Shown one piece after another: positions 44,946-57,700 of a DNA stretch of 64,000 nucleotides. The notes under the pieces were generated by a model. That model saw only the letters and a program-made list of their open reading frames with translations, had not been told where the DNA came from and made no database searches. A program made the position numbers and the translations under genes. Within the stretch, counting starts at the first letter, position 1; every line of letters starts with the position of its first letter. The DNA is from Branchiostoma floridae. Lineage: Eukaryota; Chordata; Leptocardii; Amphioxiformes; Branchiostomatidae. The stretch covers positions 18,344,978 through 18,408,977 of the forward strand of contig NC_049993.1 in NCBI RefSeq assembly GCF_000003815.2, given 5' to 3'.

Positions 44946-46800
44946 ACAGTTTTGTTTCAGGAAGTTCAGTGTGTTGGTAGAATTTCTTCAGTAGTACAGA
45001 AGTAACTATAATGTATGTTCTTATATTGTTTTGCGTGAGTGGATCTCATCCTGTCTGGCAGAACCCAGTACAGGACGTAGCTGCGCTGCGTATATGCGCT
45101 GGCTTTTATTAATATGTGTGACTTTGACATTTTGTTCCAGGATGTTCAGTGTGTTGGTAGATTTTTTTCAGTGGTACAATAGTACTTATAATGATACATC
45201 AGCAATACAATAGTACCTACAATGATATAGTGGTGCAGTATTACATATAGTGATACATCAGTAGAACAGCAGTACATATAACGATACATCTGATTCAGTA
45301 TAACGGTAGAAACTTACGCAACTCTGGTCAGTACCAGCAGCCTCCTGGGTCAAAGCGCTACAGATCAAGCGCCATCCCGGCCATTGTGGAAACGCTTAAC
45401 GGACTCTAACTGAACTTTACTCCTCAGTCACACGTTGTCTTGTCGAAGTTTTAAAAGTCTATATAAAGTCTAAGTCTGTAAATAGTGGAATTCTTTGAAC
45501 ATAACAAATTCGTATTACTTCGATATTGTATTTTACTAGTAACTATTGACCCATTGTTTTAACGTCGTTCATAAAGTTTTGTAATCGATGTATGTTGAAT
45601 GGAACGTGATTGTAATGTCCTCGCAATTCAGCCTCTTAGGCTGCTACGAGGACTATTATGCTCATTGCTTAATAAACCAGTCTACATGTTGGTAGATTTT
45701 GTTGACAGTTGTTCAATGTTCTGATCCCATCTTAGTCTATTGACAGAGTGCCATAAAGATACTGCTGACACAAACAAACAAAAACAAACACAACGAACAT
45801 GAATTAAGATGTTTCCATGCAGTGTATAGTCAAATACGATGGGATTTGTCTTTGACATTGTTAGTACCTCACATCTGTTGGATGGAATTCCATCACTCAC
45901 TTGTCGTTCCATTCAGTTAACGTCGGTCTGGAGTTTTGGGGCGTCGTCTAGTCATGTAAGTTATAGTGTCATCAGCGAAGAAGAGTTAAGTGGAATGTAG
46001 GTTTTTAGTGGAATGTCATTTATATAGAATAGGAACAAACATGGTCCGAGTACTGAGCCCTGAGAGACGCCATAGTTCACCTCTTATTCAATGGACAGGT
46101 AACCCTCAACGACCACTTACTGGGTGCGTCTGTGCACACTTATGGATACGTTTGTATACACTCATGGGTACGTCTGTGCACACTTATTGGTACGTTTGTA
46201 GAGAAAGTCCACAATTTGGTCCCTTGCGTCTGACTCTACTCCGTACCACTGCAGATTTCTGACGAGGCCTTTGTGACCCGAGATGGTATAGATGTGCGGT
46301 TCTGCTGCAAACAGCGTTCTAATTCAGAGTTCAGGAGTGATCTAGCAAACTTCAGAAACAGTCTCTACCGGCTTTCAGCTAGAGTAGTAAGGCCAAGGTG
46401 TGCGCATGCACCTGTATATATAGGGTAGGCACTACCGATAGTTATTTAGCAGGTTCTTTTTTTGATCCTTACTAACTGGTCAACCTGTTGACATTGCTGC
46501 ACTCTTGTAGGGGGGGGGGGGGGGTGTTACGGTCGGATATATATCCCGTGTAATGACTAATATTAAAACTTTGTAATTGTGAATCTCACAAATCAAATCA
46601 AACAAACTCAGACGAAGACACGGTTTGGCCGAAAATGGGAAAAGATTTAATCCCGCAAGACAAACTTAAAGAAAATTAGTGCTATTGCAATAGAAGGTTC
46701 TCCAGACAAACTATTTCTTTATTGGATTTGCGCCCATTAAAAAGTTGCGTATCTATACATTGTAACAAATGGGGGGGGGGGGCATAATTGGGGTATGAGA
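44943..46800. other. Intergenic stretch between copies A and B, part 1
   Basis: A segment with ttcagtgtgttggtagaa (44965) recurs at about 45142, spacing about 178 bp. A poly-G run lies at 46511-46525. No supported gene was seen; the open frames 45031-45213 and 45990-46262 have no recognisable features. Confidence 0.5.
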
Positions 46801-46804
46801 CCCT

Positions 46805-47056
46805 AAAGGTGCACTCTCACCGCACTTGCGTCAAGCTTGTGTCACTGCGGCGTTCTTTCACTGCGTCACTGTTTTGTTATATTCTCTGATTTTTTATAAT
46901 TAGATATTGCGTAATAAGCAAAGTATGTCTTACATGACTTAGAAGACAAAATACACAAAAAGCAAGAAAATTCGTTTTTATCTCTGAAATTTGTTGAGTA
47001 ACTTTCGAAGCCCGTAGTGACGTAAGCGTGACGCAAGTGCAGTGAGAGTGCACTTT
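46805..47056. mobile_element. MITE with gtgcactctcaccgcacttg ends
   Basis: The left end aaggtgcactctcaccgcacttg is mirrored by the right end caagtgcagtgagagtgcactt. About 252 bp, the same family as the intronic copy at 37112-37374. Confidence 0.8.
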
Positions 47057-47059
47057 AAA

Positions 47060-49092
47060 CGTGCAATAAACATGTATGTTAACACACGTATAGGCGACGA
47101 ACGGTTGCTGAGTGACGATCGCAACACTGGAAGCGTATGTAGGTCTGATGTCTTTTGTCTACGACATTATCTACCATATGGCCAGTGTATGTTCCCCTGG
47201 CCAGGTACTGCGTTTGTTCTTCAAACACATTGTGCTTGTGAAAACTCAACCATTCTACATATTACGTTCTTGCCAAGCTCGACTAAAAAGCGCTCCTAGC
47301 GGCCGGCTCGACCACTGCAACCCTCCGCAAGGGGTCATTAACCCCAGTATTATGACCTGGCAGTACATTTTTGCAGAGGATCAGAAAAGATATTAATAAA
47401 ATGTCAGACTACGTTTCCAATATGTACCACATACAGTAAAAGCCAGTTAATTGCAAAACGGATTACAGCACACTTAAGTGTAATTAGCAGCTCGTCCAAA
47501 AAGAGCAACTGCATGGTGGTCAAATATTTGCATTTTTTGTTTTCATTTTGCATTTCTACATCTCGACCGAAGTGGGAGGGGCTGTGAAGTTGATCTATTC
47601 AATATTCGGCGTTTGCTACAAACAAAAGACAATTCTTAGAATATTTGCTTACTTTTATCTAGAGTCTTCAACAGTAAACAGGTACATAACTGCACTTCTT
47701 TAAGTCATCACAAGAATGATACAATACAAAAAGATTCCTCAGCTTTGATTTCAATCAAAATGAAATAACAGGATTTTCACACAATATATCGTAATTGTAA
47801 GTATACTTCGTAATCATTATACAGAATACAGTACGGTATAATATTAGCTGAAACAATTCAATTGAGGAAAATACAAAATAAGTAGTACAATGCTAATTCT
47901 GTTAGGTATCCATCAAAGTCGGTATCTTATGCCTAACTGTAATTAATTGCGTGATTACTTTGGCTTACAGAACAGTGCAATCTTTCAAACTTAAGTTAAA
48001 TAGAAATAACATTCTTACAAAGATTAACTTTCATGCAAATAAAAACTTCCTCAACTTTAAGTTGAATGTCAAATATCGTAGTTGGAATTATACGTCATTA
48101 TCACTATACAAATGTAACATGCTATATTAAGACATTTAATAAAAATATAAAGTAGTTAAGTACAATTCTAATTCTGCGAGATATCTGGCTTTCTATGCCT
48201 CACTATATACCTTAAATTCTTACAGTACAACATAATCTTTCTAACTTAACTTAAATAGAACTAACTTAAAGTATTCTTACATCGATGTTGTGTATTATAC
48301 ATAATCATCGTCCTACATCATGCAACTTAATATAACAATGTAATAGAACATTGGCTAAACATGATAAAACAAAGTTAACTGCAAATTGTAGGATATTAGG
48401 TATCTTTTATCCTATCCAGACGGGGGGAGGGGGGCTAAACGTTTGACGTCGTATAACTAAAACGCCAACGACTTCTGCTAGAACAATTCATCTTCGTGAA
48501 TTTTCCCAGAATATCGTTGGCAGCAATTTACAGAAAACTTATGTTAGCAAGTTTATTAGTATTTTTCGTGTTGCCATGGCAACGGGTTTCTGAAAGGCAT
48601 ATTTGATAAAATTCATTAATTATGGTTTGAAGAACGGGATTTTAAGATGTTCTTGCTGAAATACGCTCGTTTTCATATATCTTTAATAGGAAACATTTCA
48701 ATTACATAATTTAGGCTAAATGAGGATGTAATTGGTCACAATCCGGTCATATGAGGTCGGAATTACGTTATATTACTTCATAATACTATCAACATTTTAG
48801 GAACTATTAAACTTAAAGAGCACATCACCCCCTGCAAATTTGGTGATTGTACATTAAGCGCTTTTGAAATTATGAAGGGGGCCGAATGAGAACCCCACAA
48901 CCACCACCCCCACCCCCCGGCAAGGGGATGCCAAAAAAAGCAGTCTGGAGAGGCTTAAACGCTAGCTACTATGCAGATATGATATGTAGTTGGGGTAATT
49001 TTGTAAGAAAACGTTCCAGTAATAGACTGAGCAAGATGAAAGAGTGATTTGCTGTGTACTACTATGTATGCCTTCAGATGGAAACTGACGTT
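47060..49092. other. Intergenic stretch and probable 3' flank of copy B
   Basis: Blocks 47880-48020 and 48160-48300 resemble each other and resemble 14166-14290, the 3' flank of copy A; shared strings include tatgcctcactata, cttacagtacaa and aaatagaa. They may belong to a long 3' UTR or mark the duplicated unit. No gene was seen otherwise. Confidence 0.45.
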
Positions 49093-51206
49093 CTAACGTT
49101 CATCTAAGTCTTCAAAAACTGTCCTCAGCCTCTTCATCACGTTAACCTTAAGCTCATCATAACCAGGCCCGGATATGGACGACATGTTTTCATTCTTTCT
49201 TGCCTTCTTCTTTGGTTTCAGTTTTTGCAGTTGATATTTGAAAAATCCTTTCAGATCGTAGTCAGTTTTCTCTAACTGTTCATCGTTCTTTGCGCTATGA
49301 TAAGACTCGTCAATGATGGCCACAAAGAAACCAATCAGGCAGATGTTAAAGACGAAAACAAACAGAAACAGAATAAAAGTTCCCAGATTGCCAGTAGTAG
49401 AAGAGATTTCGTCATAGTTGATGTCACCAGCTATGATGGTCACCATCGCCTCGAATGTCCGAGCAAAGGAACTGTAGGAGAGCATGCGCAGACCAAACGT
49501 CAGATGGAGCAGAATGGCGAAGGCAAAGAAGTAGAGGAAGAACATGGCGGAAAAGCCTGAGAGCGGCCCGACGCTGCGCTTGAGGGTGTGGATGAGGAGA
49601 GACGCGCGATGGTTGAAGCGCAGCAGGTGCGTCATCTTGAGAGTGACGCTGCACAGCAGGGTGGCGATGACGTAAGTGTAGACCTGGTCCCAGACGGCCG
49701 CGCGTCTGTAGTTCACGAACCGTCCCGAGAGACCAGAGTTTTTACCAAAGCTCGCCGCTGTGTTATTTTCCATTTTACTGGCTACGTCTTCCAGAACGGC
49801 CTCAGAGTAGAAGAAGGTGGCGACTCCCGCCAGGGCCTGCAGGATGATGATCAGTTCCACCCAGTTCCAGAAGTCCATGATGTACAGGGCTCCGCTGTTA
49901 TAAGCTTTTCTAACTGTTGTGGTGGATACAAGAGAAAGAAAAAATAGTACTTGTTTTCGGGTTAACGTAAGCCAATGTACAGTATTTGTCACTAAACTCA
50001 AACAATGAAATGAATAAAAGAATGGTCACTTCACATGACGATACGAAAGTTTGCTTCAATTGCATTATCCCTTACATAGCATCATGCCTTTACTTTGAAA
50101 CGTGGCTATGAAACAAAATACAAACCTTCTCTGATCGCGAAGACCAAGGTGAAAACGGCGAGCGCAGAAATGTAGAGGAGCGTCATCCAGACCTCCCAGC
50201 CGCCGTGGAAGCGGTAGAGGCGGACCGTGTGGACCTCCCAGCGGGGGAAGCCGGCCCCGATAGCCGTGAACTCCACCAGCAGGGTCACGATGGAGAACAG
50301 GTTGGAGTCGGGCGAGTACAGGGCCACGTCGGTGAAGACAGCTCGGGTTGCTGAACAAAAAAGTTAATGTTTTTCGGATTTTATTGTCCGAGAAGACGAT
50401 CTATCCCGTTCTGCGATTCAATGAATATAGAAAAGTGTCAGTCATTACTTGATTTTTGTCATTACATTAGGTTAAAAGCTGGTGTTTGATGTTTTTTTAA
50501 TCTATGAGAACGTCCACGCGCATATGAAGCGACATGACTTATGGGTAATATGTCAAAGGTGGAGGCCCCTGAGACATAAACAAAGTGCGTCTGGACGTTG
50601 TTTTGCAAATCACGACAACGGTCGAGACGAGAACTGTTTACAATTCAGTGCCTTCATCTTTGACATATTGACCCACAGATCCTGTCACTGCTAATGCTAA
50701 CTCGTAACCGTGTACGTGCTTACAGGATAAATACCTCTATCTATCCAGCCATGGCTCTTCAAAGCCGCGAGTGTGTCGATTGTCTGCGACGCGTTGTTGG
50801 ATATGTCGGCAACATAGCCTCCACCGAAATACACGCCGTGGTCTCCAGCATAGGGCAGTTCTGGAACATAAAACAAACAAAAAATGATTTTTGCATTTGA
50901 GTGGCTGTACAGCAAGAACATATCCTAACTTTATCCATGCACCATAACCTATTACGAAACAAACATTGAAATAAGTTGGACGCTTACCTTGTAGATCTTC
51001 AGAAGACCGGTACCTCCACGGACTTGTGCCGTTCTGCTCTGCTGTCTCTGCGGTGCCGTTGGTCCCGTTGAAAGCGGTGACGTTGACTGTGGGCAGCGGC
51101 AACCAGCCTTCTCCGTACTGCCCTTCGTCCTGACTGAGGTAGTCATAACGTCTGTCGCACCCGGATGTCTGGTTTCCTGGTGACACTGTCGTCAGGCAGG
51201 CAGGAT
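49093..51206 (-). CDS. Copy B exons 40-43: TOP domain end, channel helices 7-11, pore
   Basis: Exons 50988-51206, 50735-50860, 50126-50350 and 49093-49913 (stop TAG at 49093-49095). The last exon is nearly identical to that of A at the protein level. The pore filter is again IIAGDINYDE (AGD at 49423-49431). The tail differs just before SISGPGYDELKV (KKARKNENMS versus KKARQDDSDNT in A). Exon 41 has three extra residues (TIDTLAALKS). Confidence 0.95.
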
Positions 51207-54200
51207 CTGGACAACATGAAAGAGATGGCATGTTTTATCCAGCTATTCCGACGTAGTTTCACGCACAATAATGGAAAAGACCATCAAAGGACAACAAACT
51301 TTTTCTTTCTTTTTTCGTAAGCGTATCTTGTAAGACGGGAGCTGTCAGTGAATAAGGTAATTTTACTTCTAAATTTGATTCCTCAATTTGTACAACTACC
51401 AACCCTTTAAGGAGTAGATACATAACTCGTAAATATGATCACACCTGTCTAACGTTCAGATAATAGTATGCGCCAAAAAGACGCCCGGTGAGCGACCGCA
51501 AATCTGGTTGTTACAAAATCTTCAGAACCTACCCAGCTTGACCCGAGCCTGGCGGAGCCGGATCGGCCCTACACGATAGACAGGCAGGTCCGGGACGGCT
51601 GAAGTGGCGTCTGGGTAAAGAACTGGGACGGCTGCATCTTCCAGCCAGGTCCAGTAGGAATCGGCATCACTCACCTACCATCGTGAGGAAAACAGTTAGT
51701 GGGGTGCTTAAACGTCATAGTACGAAGTTTTAGGTAGAGGAACATTTTGGTCATCGGATCTGATCTGGTATTGGTCATCGATTCACATAACTTCCTTGAT
51801 CGATTTGATAATAGTAGTTCAGCTTCTGTACAAACATTTTATAGCAATTGTTTTCTCTTGGATAGCTTCACAAGATGATATTAGATATCTCACATCGAGA
51901 GCACAAGCGTTTGTTGCATTATATTTATACTTGGATGAAATAACATTTTTAGATGAAAGAAAGATTAGTACTTACTTCCTCAAAAGGCATTTCCTCGTTG
52001 TGAACAACGAGTCGCTGAACCTCGTTGGACATATGAAAGGCCAGGTGATTCTTCTGTCCGTACGCAGCCAGCATGACCACGGCCAGGAAAAGGGCGTAAA
52101 CAGCCACTTCCTTCAGAATGTTCCTCAGCTTCCTCCGCCAGACGGCAATCCTGCGGGCCTCAGCTAGGTCCGGGGAGTCGTGTGGTGCCGGGACAGGTGG
52201 ACTCTGAAATGGAACATAGATTCATGGCAACAACCGGAGCAAGCCCTTATGGAAGAAAAAGTCTTAAAGCCTTCGATGGCACATTTACTAAGACGTAAGT
52301 GGCTAAAGGTTTGAAAAATAACCAGGTGATGAATTTTATGCCAGATTTATTTACCTTGCACAATCGAGTCGGGGCTACTAGGTGGAAATTTCCTTCTAGA
52401 CAACGCTGAGCGACCTAGAGTCGACTCCGAAAACGCGCGTAAATAGGGTCATTACCTGTTTTTGGCCTGCAACCATTTTCTCATACTTCTTCACATCAGA
52501 CCTCTTCACTTCGTCTTCTTTGTTTGCTCTCTGAAACAACGTACACAAAATTAAGGAATAAGAGAAGCTTAGATACAATGTGGGACAAGTTTTTCTGATT
52601 TTTGCTTGCCTTTATTGATTTTCGGTTAGGATGACATGAATCACCTTGAAAAACACGGCAAACAGCGCCGCCATGGCGAGGATCTTGACTGGCTGGAGGA
52701 GGAGGAGGTCGGAGAGGAATGACGTCAGGAAGATGAGCAGCCAGGCTTCTGTCTTCTCCCGCCCGAACTCAAACGTGTACAGCATGACGAAGAACGCGGC
52801 GGTGTTGGTGGTGACGAACACCAGGATGAAGCCTGGGGAGGTGGTTGGGAAACAGCCGTTATGATTGATGAGATGTGGCTGCAGTAGGATGTTCGTGTAC
52901 TTTTCAAGCGATACAACTCAATTGGTATAATTCTGCTGACAAGTTTAGCGGTAGAAAATAGAGCTGCATAACATGATATCATTGACTTAGATCTTTTTAA
53001 AATTCGTTCATTTAATCTGAGTTATGGTTGCATTGATATGATATATAGTTTGAAACATAATTTTACAAGTTTTATAATATTTACCAATATAGGCAAACCA
53101 CCACGGCAGCAGCCCGGGTGTGGCGTTCTCGGGATCATCCAGTACAGCGTACTTCTCATTTACCTCTGGAATATTGTTAACATAAAAACTTTAATTACAT
53201 TATTGGGTATAACGCAAATCTCATTGTACAAGAGACGGAAAAAATAAACCTACAGAAATATAAATGTTTAAACCAATGTTATATGTTAGACGTCAATTGG
53301 CATTTGTCCACCTTCATCTTTCTTTGTTTCTGTCGTTTTGACGAAACTGCATTTCAAGAGTGTCAATTAGCCAATGCCGAAAATAAGAGCACTCATGACT
53401 TAACATGTCTAGATATTCTATAAAGTGTCCTTAACGCCTCATTAAATGGCTGATTTATTTCTTTGTGCCTAACCTTGAGACTTGATCTGTCCTGGGGAAG
53501 TTAGTTCAACGGCGTTGTTCTGCCTGACCTGTTGTTGTGCAGTATTTTGCCGAACCTGTAACGGTGATAAAAACAGTTGATAGAACCAATTGTCTTCGGT
53601 TGTTGAAAGGGTCAAATTTCTTTTTATCTCATTAAGAAAATAGGAAGTTGGGTAGGAATCAATAGTGACTGCTTTCATGGAACAGGGAACTCACTACTTA
53701 GTATCGGAACAAATAGAACACAGCTAGTTATTGTACATACCTGTTCTGGCAGTGAAGGCGGGGCATTCATTAGGTATATGTCAATGCTTGACAGTTCCAT
53801 GGAAGTTGGAGTGTGTTTTGGTGAAGACCATTTGTTATTTGCGTCGTATCTCTCTTTTTTGATGGTCTGGTTGTCGGTAGAAGTTTCTAAACGTAGATGA
53901 TAATAATAATTGAAATGTTACCATAGCCACCTACCGGATGAAATGCAAGGCCAAAATTTGAGGTTTATGAGAAAGTGCCGCCATAACAATATATTGAGTG
54001 AAATGTTCCTTCCTACCTTTTTTAACTGGACGCTGTTTGACGTTCCGGAAGATCCAGATGATGATGGCGTTGATGGGAAACACAACCGCGGCGCTTTGGA
54101 GACCGATCAGGATCTGTTTAGATGGGAAAAACCGCAGTTTATCTTATAGGAATCTTGAAATTACCATGCAACTACCATACAAAGAGCAGCTATTCCTTCG

Positions 54201-54691
54201 TTGTCTATTCTGCCTAAGTACCTGACTTAGTGCCTAAGTGCTAGGCCAGGGACTGGCCCCTTGCTCCACACGGTGAGGTTCCTCCATATTTCACGTTCCT
54301 GTGCCCTAGCTTTAGCTGACCTTTAGTACCTTGAGGTCTATGTTTTAGTGTTAGTATTAAGATATATTTTACACATCAAATGTTGCAGCTTATCTTTTAC
54401 ATTTGAATTACAATCGCCAACTTAACGAGGAATACAGCACAGAGTTTCTCCTGTCAAAACAAAGTGTATACCTGAGGCCACGAAATGGGGATCTGCACAT
54501 CAAACCCGAAGATCGTGACGGGTTCCGGCGGGTCGAAGTCGTCTCCTCGGCCGAAGAACATGATGTTTGCCAGCATGGTGCACATGATGATGGACAGGCA
54601 GCAGGAGACCCGCTGGGTGCGGGTGAAGGGGCTGCTGGCAGGGCGGCCGTACACAGAGTACCAGATGTGACCGTCTCGCAGGTCCCTGTGG

Positions 54692-54750
<59 letters not shown>

Positions 54751-57700
54751 TATCAATCAACCAATCAAGTAATCAACCAACCAAACAATCAACCACCCCC
54801 CCAATCAATCAATCAATTAGCTAATTAACTGACTGACACTTATTTCAGAAGTATAAACTTACGACTAACTGAAAATGAATTATGAAATAAATACTAACTG
54901 TAAGAAGTAATTGTCCATTTACCAAATGTACCATTTAACACGACTAAATATCGTAAGCTCCACTTAAAAAAGTGAAATCTAATTATTATTACTTGGTAGT
55001 TTTATCGGCGAACAGAGTGCTGAAGGCCACCAGCTGCTCGTCCTTAGCTGCAGGCAGCACGCGCTCAATCTGCTCATCGTCCTCATCAAAGGCCAGCCAC
55101 CTGTGGGAGGGAACAAGATACACCTCACAATCCTTGATTCAAACATGAAGTCCGTTCGACCAGTTTACATGGCTTCGATTGTTTGCTTCTTAAATCATCA
55201 CTAAGAATCTTACCAGTGGCAATGCCTACCTGTTGCAGAGGAAATGGTTTTGCTCCTCGAGCAGCAGATCGTCCACAATGATCCTGTCCAGAAACCTGCG
55301 AATGTAATAGATTAACAGATCATACTTTTCAGTGACTAAATGTGACCAGTCTAAAGACCGACAGGTCACTCTTTTATCATTTTTTCAGTGTCTTAAAGAC
55401 GCTGAAATGGTCCCCGTTGCATGGATACGAATTAATGTAAATCTTTGTTTCCGTTCGGATTAATCCCAGAAAGTCTACCATTATAAATACTAGGTACGTC
55501 AGGTTATTGCAGAAGATTTTACCATGACGGCTCCTTGCCGGAGTTGTCGTGCCACACGCGCACGTGGGTGAGCCAGCCCGGGTCCGTCTCGGTGCACAGA
55601 ACAAACCCGGCCATGTTTCCCTTCTCAAACATGGTGGAGTAGGGCTGGTGCAGGAGGAACGGGCCGCACTCCCTGGTCGCCCCGTGCAGCATGATGGACA
55701 CCTTACAGCGTGGGAAAAATCAAATAATAAGAAATGAAACTGTAAAGAACGGATATCGAATAGAATGTTTAATCCAACACAAATCAAGATGCTTCGAAAT
55801 AACTTCGAGTTCATTATGGAAAACGCACCTGGTTCTTAGAAGACGCTTAAAAACGAATGTATCATTGTTTACCTTTGCTGTTGTCCCGGCATTTGCTCTC
55901 GGTCCCGTAAAGACCCTCAGGTAGTAGCGAGGTTTGGGATGTTTCGTGTCATCGAAAATTGCTGCTGTGGTGATCTGAATCAAACAATAGCTATTAATAC
56001 GGGAAACATTGTATCATCACAGTACATGAAAAGCTACTAGTTGTATATGACAATTATAAAAAAGACAAGTTACACTTAACACCTGCATACCTTCCCCAAA
56101 TCCTTGGCGTCATTTTTCCTTGTCCAGGGCACACACAAGGCAATGTAGAANNNNNNNNNNNNNNNNNNNNNNNNNNNNNNNNNNNNNNNNNNNNNNNNNN
56201 NNNNNNNNNNNNNNNNNNNNNNNNNNNNNNNNNNNNNNNNNNNNNNNNNNAGGCTTCAAGAATCTGCTTTTAGGAATTCATAGTGAAATCCATGACTATA
56301 AAGGCCTCATGAATATTTTAAGATTTGCAGTTCCATGCCTCGATCACCAGTACTGCTCTGGTGCAGTGAGCCCCCTGTTGAATTTATAACGAGCAGGATT
56401 AACTACCTAAACAGTAGCACAGGGAGCGAACGCAGCAATCCGCCAGCCATTCCGCACGTCAAGTGAGAGGGGGCCTTTCGTCATCAAATCCATTTACGCT
56501 TGTAGGCTCGATTCCTTCAAATGCAAATCGAGTTTTACAAGACGATTGCACAAGAGCAACCGAGGGGGTGTTAGAATGGTAGATTGTATTGAAATAAGAA
56601 ATATCAGACTTTTTTCTAATCTGTTTATCTAGTTGTAACACTCACCGAGGTACCAGTTGGTGTCGTTTCTGTCGTTCAAAATCTCCACGTCACCGAGACG
56701 CACGCCCCAGCTGTACGGGTCTGACGTCACCGTACGCGTCATGTTTTCTTCCTCCGAAGAAAGATCCAGAGAATAGCTGTGAGAAAAAAGTGTGATTCAA
56801 AAGTTTCCTGTTAATCTCTTTGGAATCAACTCCAAGTGTGATATGCTCCAACTTACTGTTGATAATTCTTTTTATGACCAATGTTACATGCAGTTGACTT
56901 TGGCATTTTGACCTTCCATTGTTTTCCCACTGATGAGTTGAGAAACAACTGTAGTTGCATTGAACATCGATAGCTGGGAATGAAAAAAAAAATCTTAAAA
57001 TGATTTTCAGACCATATAGATGACGTCATCTAAGTTTATTGTCCCTGATATTAGTTTTTCCTACGAGAAAATGGTCAAAGCTACAAATGAACGTTCGCGT
57101 ATCTTGGTATCTGCTAATGGGCAGGAGTTATCATACATCAATATGATCAAATAAATGTAAATACTTATTTTCTAATCTCCGTTTTGTTCAAAAGATGAAT
57201 ATCATCTTCCCCTATCATGTATTAATTTCAATTGTTATACCACATACCTGTTGTGGTCAGGGGTAGGGAGGGTGGTGCTCAAGTCGAACAGGTTCAGAGT
57301 CGCGTTGGGTTTGATGCCGTAAGCCAGGTACAGGGTAAAGGTTGGGGACATCAGAGGATCCTTGGGGGCCAGGAAGATGAAAGTGTCTGCCGGGTCGAGG
57401 GAGCCGTTGTACTTGAAGGGGGTGTACTGAAGAAGAGTTAGGGAATGAACGTAAACGCATCAAGATCTAAAGTTGTAATCCTGTTATGACTTTTATTTGA
57501 CACCAAATGTTGGGCACTTTTTTTGCTCACTTTTGTTTTAATTTTTGTCATCAAATATCATCAATAGCCTGAACAACAGGTCGTAGGCGCATTCTATAAA
57601 GCACTACTCCGCACGTTGTTCTTGATAGCAATGGATATGCAAATTAAAATCATAACTGATAGAAAATTATGGTTAAACATAAATTGTGTACTTGCCACAA

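Noticed and set aside
54403-54828. 141-codon frame with Asn-Gln-Ser-Ile repeats
   Set aside because: It is antisense to exon 31 of copy B plus the (CAAT)n tract.
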